Source: Collybiopsis luxurians FD-317 M1 (taxonomy: Eukaryota; Basidiomycota; Agaricomycetes; Agaricales; Omphalotaceae). Taken from it: DNA of 64,000 bases. The DNA is taken from positions 65,823 to 129,822 of the forward strand of contig KN834769.1 in assembly GCA_000827265.1 (NCBI GenBank), given 5' to 3'. The translations under genes were made by a program, and so were the position numbers. Positions 56,171-64,000 of this stretch are shown here, one piece after another. Position 1 is the first letter of the stretch, and the number at the start of each line of letters is the position of its first letter. The notes under the pieces were generated by a model, which worked only from the letters and a program-made list of their open reading frames with translations, had not been told where the DNA came from and did not search any database.

Positions 56171-58519
56171 ATGCCTTCTTCTCCTTCAGAACGAACAGCT
56201 CTTCTTCCAAACGGCGACCGCAGAAATTTCTCTGAGTCTGATGGCTCGTTTCTACACAGAACTTCTCTTATTTTCATGGCTCAAGGCGAACCTTCCTATT
56301 TGGATTCTTTCAAATTTTTCATTCTTGGATCCTGGATCAACATTTTACTCGTCTTTGTACCCCTTAGCATCATCGCTCATAATCTCGACTTTGATGCTGC
56401 CCTGAGATTCTCGTTCAGCTTCATAGCTATAGTCCCGCTCGCTGCGGTAGGTGGAGAACTTCTCGAGCGCCAATCTCTCGTATTCATATGGTCCTTTTTT
56501 GCAGCTTCTTGGCACTGCTACTGAACAGATGTCTCTTAAATTGGGACAAACCCTCGCTGGATTATTGAACGCTTCGTTTGGAAATGCGGTTGAGATCATT
56601 GTCGGCATTGCCGCGCTCATGCAAGGTTCGTCTTTGTTTGGTCGTCTCAATTCCATACTTTTATTCTCATTTCGCCCCTTTTCTCGGTTGCAGATCAACT
56701 TACTATCGTGCAGAACTCTGTTAGTTGACTGTTGGATCTCCTCTGGTTTACTCACAGTCTAATTGCTTCCCCTTCGTCAGTTACTTGGATCCATCCTATC
56801 CAACATTCTCCTTGTCCTTGGATGCTCGTTCCTTGCTGGTTAGTACCTTCCCATCCCTTTAACGTCTCGAGAATGACCATTTCTTTCTCACAGCCGGATT
56901 CAAATTTCCCGAAAGCAACTTTCAAGTTACTGCAGCGCAAACGTGCGTCCAACTCTTCCCTAACCCTGCTCTACTCAGGCCCCCCACTTAACCCGGTCTT
57001 CCCTCTTCCTTTTCCGGCTTTTGCCTTTTCTACAGCTCGAGCTCCGTACGTCGTTTCATGTCTGAAAGAAAGTATAATGAGTCTGATACCCACCTCTTCA
57101 CAGTTGATGACACTGGCGTGTATAACTTTAGTCATCCCCGCCGCTTATCACAGCGTCAAGTCACCCTCTGGAAGTCTATTCACTGCTCCTTTCAATACGG
57201 AATCCGAATCCATAAGCTTGGGTGCGTGGGCGTACGCTGTTACCTACTTTGCATTATTCCAACCTCTCTTTTTCCGGTATATGATAATTTTCAGATCACG
57301 CAGGATATAGCGGGCTGTTGGCTATCTCCAGAGGAACGGCGCTTTTATTGCTGATTGTATATGTTGCCTATCTGTACTTCCAGGTGAGAGCCGACGTTAT
57401 TACCGGAATAGCTGATCGTCGGAGCTCACTTATTTTCCCATTCTTTTTTTTTTTCGGATTGTGTCGGGCTGTCTAGCTTAAATCCCATGCACACCTATTC
57501 GTAGCAGAGAACGAAGCTGAAGAACCGGAAGAGCAACGTATGAGTATTATTGCTGCGTCTATTTCGTGCGTATCTGTCCTGCTCGCGTCCGAGGGGATCT
57601 TCCCTTTTACATCCATACCTAACTGTTTATGAACAGACTCCTCACTGTAACGGTCATCACTGCATTCTGTGCTGATTATCGTAAGTAGCAGAACTTGAAC
57701 GGCGCTACTGCAATGAGACTCATCGCCTCCCTCTCTCTACCCTTCGTGACACAGTGGTTGCATCCATCGAAGAAGTCGCTAACCGGTACCACATCCCCAA
57801 ACCGTTCATCGGACTGATCCTATTGCCCATCGTCGTACGTGCATAATCCAAATGGTTTTCTATTAGCCTTCAAACGCTGATGCATTGCACCCACCATCAG
57901 GGGAACGCTGCAGAACACGTCACCTCGATCTGGATGGCGCTTAAAGGTCAAATGGAGCTTACAATTGGTATTTGTGTTGGATCTTCAATTGTGAGTTTTG
58001 ATCAGATGGATTCCATGAAGTTCGGTTCACGACGATTTCTCTAACCTAACCTAAATAGCAAATTGCGGCGTTTGTGATTCCGCTGCTGGTTGTTATTGGG
58101 TGGATGTAAGTGACCTGGTCTTTCTCCTCTGTCCCCCCTTGTCCCTTTCGTTCGGATGGGGAGGCGGTGGGGTTTCCACTTTTGGTGCGGGTAGCTGATG
58201 CTGATATTGCAGATCGAATCACGAACTCACGTTGTTCTTTGACAATTTTGAGACGATCACATTCTTTGCATCTGTCTTCCTCGTCAATACGCTCATCCAG
58301 TACGTTCATATCTGTATTCGTTTGGGGTTGCTCGTCAGTACACGACTTACGCTCGGATTGTAGGGACGGCAAATCGAATTATATGGAAGGTTTGATGCTT
58401 ATTACGTTGTATCTGGTCATTGCGCTTGCTTGTGAGTGGTTCTTTTCCTTCCTCGGCTCGTTCGCGTGTCGGAGGTGGTGGACGAAACTTATTTTTTCCT
58501 CCTAGTCTGGGTGTCATGA
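56171..58519 (+). CDS. VCX1: Vacuolar Ca2+/H+ exchanger (CAX family)
   Basis: A multi-exon gene from ATG 56171 (MPSSPSERTALLPNGDRR; an N-terminal ERTALLP vacuolar-sorting dileucine-type signal is visible) to a stop at 58517-58519 after MLITLYLVIALAFWVS. The two ion-binding repeats of CAX exchangers are present: LLGTATEQMSLKLGQTLAGLLNASFGNAVEIIVGIAALMQ and [45 protein letters not shown]. Other helices include SWINILLVFVPLSIIAH, LLGSILSNILLVLGCSF and LTLFFDNFETITFFASVFLVNTLIQDGKSNYMEGL. The acidic loop between halves (AENEAEEPEEQ) matches the acidic motif. It exports cytosolic Ca2+ into the vacuole using the proton gradient. Confidence 0.93.
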
Positions 58520-59241
58520 GTTATACATTTACACCTGGTGCTGCGCTCTTGTTCGTTCGTTCGTTCGGATGAAGATGAAGAAGGGGTAAGGCTAAACTTC
58601 CTAAAGAAGGAAAAATCTACATACCAATATTTATTACAACAAGGTTTACTTCTCGTATGTAGTATTAGTGCTATTCTTGATAATTTTTCTGCCCTCCTTA
58701 TTATACTGTCAGTGTTGCCTGTATCCTTACGCTGATTCGCACTACCTATCTCCAGTTACATACTTCATTCTCATTCTCAGTCTCTTCCCATTCGGTCATA
58801 CTTCCCGGACATTCCTCTGCAAACCCTACGCCGCGATATTCGCTCTTTTGTGCTGCCGAGTTCGTTCATCTTTTGCTTCTGGATTCTCTTTTTCTTTGTT
58901 GCTTGTTATTTTTGCTTTAGTCTTCGTACACACCCGATCAACCATTCTTGAATACTTACACAAGTAGCATGTGGTAGTCTTCCTACTTACATACTGTATC
59001 CATTCTGTAATCGACTGTTTGTTATTTGGATTTAACTCGGCCTTGTATCCGAGAATCAACGCAGAATCAAGATATCGAAATGGTACGTAGACTGTGAAAG
59101 TTGTAGCAATATTCTTTCATATCATTTTCAGCCACCTAGTATGAGATACAATCGAGTTCTAGCTTACGAAAGTAGGTTACAACAAAATCATTCGACATAG
59201 GTACTTGTACATGGTTATGTATCAACAAGGCCGACATATTT
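58520..59241. other. Convergent intergenic region
   Basis: No gene seen; pyrimidine-rich sequence between the ends of the Ca2+/H+ exchanger and 6-phosphogluconate dehydrogenase genes. Confidence 0.45.
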
Positions 59242-60809
59242 CTAGCGCTTTTCATCAACGAGTCCTCGAGCAGGTTTCCATTCGAAATGGTGCTTTCCCG
59301 TAACTGGCTCTCCCGGATCCTCCGTCTTCAAATCATACTTGTGGTTACCGAAATAATCCAGCTCGGCCTCCTGGAACGACGTGGGCAGGTCAGTCGATCC
59401 CGAGTACTTGTAATACTCCAAACTCGCAGCCAAAGTGGGGACGTGGCAATCGGCATTCAGAGCGTGAACGACAACCTTTTTCAGGGCTGGGAATCTTTTC
59501 CCCAGGGCGTCTGCGATCTGTGGGTGGGCGAGGAGGTTGTTGCTGTCACAGTTGTGTTTGTAAACCTGCTCTAGCAAGTCTACGATTTTGTCGCTTTGGA
59601 TGATACACCCGCCTCGCCAGATTTGGAGGACGCTCTGAAAGTCCATTCGCCAGTCGTGCTTGTCGTTGGCGCGGGCGAGAAGGTGCATGCCCTGGATGAA
59701 AGACATAAGGAAAGTAAATATGGTGGCGTCATGGAGGTCTCTGAGGAACGATTTCTTGTCGAAAACCTTGTCATCCCCATCGAATGCGCGCGGCTGCACT
59801 GCGCCATCTTTCAGCGACTTTTGAACTGCTTCACGACGGGCGGCATAAGCAGATGCCACGCGGAACTGGTGTGCGGCTGCGATGGTCGGAATGGGGACGT
59901 GCAGTCGTATACCCTCCTCCACTGTCCAGATGCCGGTACCCTCGGTATCATCTGCATCTTGAACTACCTTGTCTCGAATATTAGCCAAGACATATTCCCC
60001 ACTCTTGTCTTTCGTCCTGCATATCTCGACGCCAATACCCACGAGGAAATTGTCCGCCAACAGCCCGTCCTTGTTCCAGCTCTCAAACACATCCGCAATC
60101 TCGGCAAAACTCATCCCAAGTCCTGCATTCATAATTCCCCAGACCTCGCACAGCGCGGACATCAGACCCTGTTCAATCCCATTGTGCACCATCTTGGTGT
60201 AATGCCCGCAACCCCCTGGGCCGAGTTTTGCGACACAGCTGCGACCGAGTTTATCCTTTGCGGCGAAATGTTCTAAGAAGGGAAAGACAAAGTCCAAGGC
60301 TTCCTTGCTACCTCCGGGAGAGATGGAAGGAGAACGACGAGCCGACTGGTATCCTCCTGACACGCCCATACCGATAAAGTGAACTCCCTTCGGAGCCAAT
60401 CGAGCCTGACGACGTTCCGTATTCGCCCAATATTCGTTCGATCCGTCCAATATGATATCCCCTTGATCCAGGTGCGGCTCTAAGTCGTCGATGCTCTGGT
60501 CCGCAACGCTCCCATGTGGAACACTGAAAATGAAAACCTTGGGGGATCCTAAAGCAGAGCACAAAGAGGCGTGATCGTCGTGTTGAGTGATTTTGTTTGT
60601 TAGGTTGGCATCCCGCGCCCTCGATTGTAATTCTTGTTCGTTGGTGGAAGACGGATCGAAAAAGTGAATGTGGATGCCCCGTTCAGCGAACATGAGCGAC
60701 ATCATGCTGCCCATGCTGCCGATGCCAATCATTCCAAGCTGAAAAGTTTGAATTAGTATTAGCGTTGGACGAAACTGCAGGTAAGGTAGTTAACCTTGCT
60801 CAGATTCAT
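59242..60809 (-). CDS. 6-phosphogluconate dehydrogenase-like protein, divergent (503 aa)
   Basis: A 15-nt first exon (60809-60795, MNLSK) is joined by a 56-nt intron to one long exon (60738-59242), giving 503 codons plus stop; the family usually has 470-500. The enzyme class oxidatively decarboxylates 6-phosphogluconate to ribulose 5-phosphate with NADP. Visible motifs: dinucleotide-binding LGMIGIGSMGSMM; FIGMGVSGGYQSARRSPSISPGG (canonical enzymes have GVSGGEEGARYGPSLMPGG); HYTKMVHNGIEQGLM with the catalytic Lys; TEGTGIWTVEEG; and IWRGGCIIQS. The core catalytic Lys and the HNGIE block are kept, but the substrate loop and many flanking positions differ from canonical Gnd1. It may be a second, specialised paralogue rather than the main pentose-phosphate enzyme. 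Confidence 0.85.
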
Positions 60810-61494
60810 AGTACAGGAAGTCTGCGATGTTCGTTGATTTGGACCTCAACCATCGCAATATGATATATGATTCCATCCGGGACGGTGACCTCAGTTGCTA
60901 GCATGAAGAAGACGTCACAGTTGCGAGGCCGGAACATAGTGGAAATACTGGTGTTGATACAGTACTAATGATAAGTAGTAAATCAAAAAGATTACCTGTT
61001 GTACAAAGATCAAGACAAGGTCGAGAAATAGGGTAATTCTTGGCGTTCTGTTCGAAAAATACTCTACATCCAACTGCAATAACATATAATAACATATGAT
61101 ATCAACAACGGCGCAGACCGAAAATTCCAAATTCGACCCATACAGTATGGCTGGATAAAGAAGTGGAGTTGGAGCCATGACAGCTCGTCAAGAAAATTTG
61201 TGCCAAATTTTAAAAAATGACATAGTCTTGCCGGTCGCACGGCTCGCTGCAGGGTTGGGGCCTGTTGGGGCCCGGCTGACCACCGGCTCAAGTTTTGAAT
61301 GACGGCTACCGCCAGCCGCGAAGTTGGCTAATATGTCATTCTGGAAATCAGCGCCAAGGTCCGAAAGTATTATGACCCACAGCCTCAACTCTCTCCACTA
61401 GGACTTCCAAATAAAGGAATGACGCGCATCTTCTCACAATACTTTTCCTTGTTTTTGGCGAACCCGTGGTATGAGATAACGTACGGTTTTCACT
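60810..61494. other. Divergent promoter region
   Basis: It lies between the 6-phosphogluconate dehydrogenase gene and the BTB-like gene. No gene or RNA gene seen. Confidence 0.4.
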
Positions 61495-61500
61495 TATAAA
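61495..61500 (+). promoter_or_regulatory. TATAAA box of the BTB-like gene
   Basis: CACTTATAAATCG lies 64 nt upstream of the ATG at 61564. Confidence 0.55.
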
Positions 61501-61563
61501 TCGAACGCGATTGCGGTACTACTGGGAATATTCTTTCTCTATCTTCTGTCAAAGGGGTCAAGA

Positions 61564-62742
61564 ATGGAAGCTATCAACTGGGATTCAATTCTTCAGTTTC
61601 CTGACTCGCAGGATAACCTTTCAGAGTTTATGAGCGATTTGAATGTCACCGCTCCTATCATACAAGTTCCAACTCCCCCGGTAAGTTAAGTGCTTGCTCT
61701 CTTGTTTTCTGCGTCTTACGATAGGTACAGATTGAAAACGAGAGCGTTTTAATTTCGACTGCATTCGGTGCTCATGCAAAATGGCACGCTTTTCCTCCTG
61801 ACCTAGTGTTTGCGACGTCCGATTCCGTTATGTTCTTCGTTCACTCTCATACTGTCCTGGCCGCATCAGATAGTCAATTCCACTCGTTAGTCCCAAAATT
61901 CTCGGCAAATCAATCATCCTGTCCAATGATTCATGTCCCAGACACATCCGAAACGTTCAACATAATCCTTCATCTCATATATAACCTACCTTCAAGCCAG
62001 TACACTCCCTCATTCGATACTGTTTCCAAAGCCGTTAACCGACTTTCATTCTATGGTATACAGGCGGAGACATATATCATTGCAAAGACACCTTTGCATA
62101 GCCTCATTCTTTCCTTTGCGCCAATCTTACCCATCGAGGTTTACATTCTCGCCGCAAAGCATAATCTTCTTGACTTGGCAATTCCGGCCTCTCCCCATCT
62201 GCTCTCATTTGATCTCTCTACGCTCACCGAGGAGAAGGCAGAGGCCATGGGAGCAAAATACCTTCGCAAGTTGTTCTTTCTGCTTAATGGTCGTTCTAAT
62301 GCTCTAAAAAAGGTGCGAGAGACTCAGAGTTTGTTCCTTCTCCCTTCACTGATATTGAATAGCTTTTACTAAAACCGCCTCTTCCTCATCCTCCTACTGC
62401 TTCATGCAGTTTCGATGATCAAAAATGTTTGACCCGTGCTTGGGCACTAGCTTCGGCCTATCTTGTTTTGGACGCTCGACCAGGTGTGTATTCAAGACTT
62501 GATCTGCATCAACAAGCTCTCACTTCTCTCGGATTTTGAAGATCTTTCCATCGGAGCCTTGGAATCATGTCTAAATCCTTTAGCCCAAAACCTGGCATGC
62601 CACGAATGCAGAGCTGGTTTGCATGCTTGTGTCAAAAATGTCATTGTGAATTGGTCACAAGTGAAGGTACGTACGCGATATTTGACTAAAATTAAGTCGG
62701 GAAGATTGATCCATGGTCCACGTACAGAACACCATTTATTGA
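61564..62742 (+). CDS. BTB/POZ-like domain protein
   Basis: Five exons: the first ends CCCCCG|GTAAGT at 61680; the long second exon ends AAAAAG|GTGCGA near 62311; the last is AACACCATTTATTGA at 62728-62742. Splicing gives a continuous protein of roughly 330 residues. After a short acidic N-terminus it reads WHAFPPDLVFATSDSVMFFVHSHTVLAASDSQFHSLV. This is the start of a fungal BTB-type fold: D-h-x-F-x-[ST]-x-D, then hh-V-H-x-x-h-L-x-x-x-S-x-x-F. Then follow VPDTSETFNIILHLIYNL and VYILAAKHNLLDLAIPAS, the later helices of the domain. The C-terminal half has a Cys-containing motif (LACHECRAGLHAC). Such proteins in mushrooms often act as adaptors or are of unknown role. Confidence 0.75.
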
Positions 62743-63547
62743 ACTTTCCTCGGCTGGGAAGGATACAGTATAAAATTACAACAGAAGGTGGCATTTCTGC
62801 AAACACGACGGCCAGTTGTAGCGTTGTAATATATTTTGTATCATCAAGTCCCGCATTTGTGTGTATAATAGTTTATACCATGCCGCTGTATATATTTCTG
62901 CATGTTCGTATCACCTCATAACTGTGCATTCGTACTAGCAAGCAACTCTTCAGCGGTTTCAACCGGGTGCATCATGTGACGTACCCGAAAATACAACTTA
63001 GTCTTACTCCCCCTCCGATTTTTTATACGAAAGCTTTTAAAAGCCATTTGAGACACTGTCAAAGAAATAATGGATTGAGAATTGTTGTTTGTACATAATT
63101 TACAGCACGTTGTTAATCTTCTTCATTCTAATCTAGGTCTGTATTACTCTGGTATTCCGTTCGACAACAAGCCCGCTTACTCCTCAAGGCCTCATTGCCC
63201 ATTTCCTTCTATTTATAAGGGGCTTTCTGGTGACTCCGATGTAGTACCACAGCACAGTCTCGCCGGTCTGTCAATTACAGCTAACGGCCACTGTGATACT
63301 ATTTCTTGGCTTGCCTAGAAGTCCCTGATCAGCTCATTTGGTTTATTTACACTTCAATGCTATGAGAGAGAGAGAGAGAGAGAGATTTAATTATACGGCT
63401 GCAGGCCACCATGTGGAGCCAAGAGCCGGGAATCTACATACTGAGTGTACATGGATTACCAAAGCGACATAGTAATAATCTGGTATCGTAGACGGTGTTC
63501 GTAAGTCGCTGCATTGTAACTGGGTAAGTAGAAGTGTAAGTGTAAGA
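62743..63547. other. Intergenic, with GA microsatellite
   Basis: No gene supported. A perfect GA dinucleotide run occupies about 63364-63385, shortly before the retroelement fragment. Confidence 0.5.
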
Positions 63548-64000
63548 GCCATACTTGGCCTAGAAACGGATTCCATGCATGTCATTAATACAATTAAAAA
63601 AGCACGAGCCATTGAGGATGGAGGATATGAAAACCTACCCAATGGACAACTGGTTAGAGCAGTAATTGCCAGCTTCAGAGAAAGGATGGCACCAGTATAT
63701 GTGAAGTGGGTCAAAGGACACACAGGGCACCCAAGAAATGAGGGAGCAGATGAAATGGCAAAAATTGCACTTACAAAAGGAAAAGCCAGCTTCATCAACC
63801 TTCGCCCATGCAGCACCCTCACAGTGACAGGTTCCAAACTATCAGCACTAACCCAGTCACAAGCCTATAAAGCAATAATGAACCTGAGAGACAGGAATCG
63901 GAAAAAACGCAGGAGAGCTGAGATCAACATCATGAGGGCCCAGAACTGCACTGAGGATCGATTTGAGTACATACCAACAGAGGAACGGATCTGGGAGTCC
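63548..64000 (+). mobile_element. Retroelement fragment with RNase H-like domain, runs off right edge
   Basis: One frame is open from about 63548 to the window edge (151 codons) with no intron. It shows RNase H landmarks: LETDSMHVINTIKKA (Asp of the DS motif) and VYVKWVKGHTGHPRNEGADEMAKIAL (the H..G...NE.AD block with the last catalytic His and Asp). A basic stretch (RDRNRKKRRRAEIN) and IPTEERIWES follow. The first strands and the preceding catalytic Asp and Glu are missing, so the copy is truncated or rearranged on its left side. Codon style (AT-rich, no introns) differs from the neighbouring genes. The element class cannot be fixed without the part beyond the edge. Confidence 0.75.

Noticed and set aside
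59596..60276. 226-codon plus-strand frame inside the 6-phosphogluconate dehydrogenase gene
   Set aside because: Shadow of the strongly supported minus-strand exon.
1..64000. tRNA, rRNA or riboswitch genes
   Set aside because: I looked for tRNA B-box-like and rRNA-like sequence and found none that could be folded with confidence; a tRNAscan or Rfam search would be decisive.

Overview
The window looks like nuclear DNA of a basidiomycete fungus, most likely a mushroom-forming Agaricomycete. Protein-coding genes are split by many short introns (about 45-65 nt, GT..AG). Several families are ones I associate with Agaricomycetes: DUF6534-type seven-helix membrane proteins, a DUF7598-type membrane protein, a fruit-body-specific-protein-like secreted protein, and single-pass membrane proteins with an NRSIDD-type ectodomain. 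All assignments come from reading the sequence; no database search was possible.

Layout. (1) 1-12.2 kb: a decaying and expanding tandem array, all on the minus strand, of one single-pass membrane protein family. Three copies look complete (6201-7575, 8267-10127, 10651-12181). One has been cut off from its tail (3193-4132, with the orphan tail at 1233-1424). One is a 3' remnant (about 5265-5960). One runs off the left edge with a frameshift (1-230). The complete model is signal peptide, NRSIDD ectodomain, Ser/Thr stalk, one membrane helix, coiled coil, and a terminal DEPPPGY (PPxY) motif. (2) 12.8-24.4 kb: ordinary single-copy genes, namely an FAD monooxygenase, a DUF7598-like membrane protein, the nonsense-mediated-decay helicase UPF1 and a Dal5-like permease. 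(3) 25.8-37.3 kb: three tandem DUF6534-like genes. The third has lost the first splice donor. A roughly 3 kb block of repeats sits between copies two and three: a 225-bp foldback and two LTR-like direct repeats enclosing a copied piece of a gene that lies 5 kb away. (4) 37.9-44.4 kb: two tail-to-tail single-pass membrane protein genes (one ending in PPPAYEE), a typical 2-Cys peroxiredoxin, and a fruit-body-protein-like secreted protein. (5) 46-63 kb: an uncharacterised Pro-rich zinc-finger-like protein, the meiotic HORMA protein Hop1, a monocarboxylate-transporter-like MFS protein, a histidine phosphatase, a vacuolar Ca2+/H+ exchanger, a divergent 6-phosphogluconate dehydrogenase and a BTB-like protein. 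(6) 63.5-64 kb: the edge of a retroelement with an RNase H domain.

There is no operon-like logic. The most unusual material is the membrane-receptor-like array at the left, where tail motifs, introns and reading frames differ from copy to copy, and the repeat block at 31.7-35 kb that carries a captured gene end.
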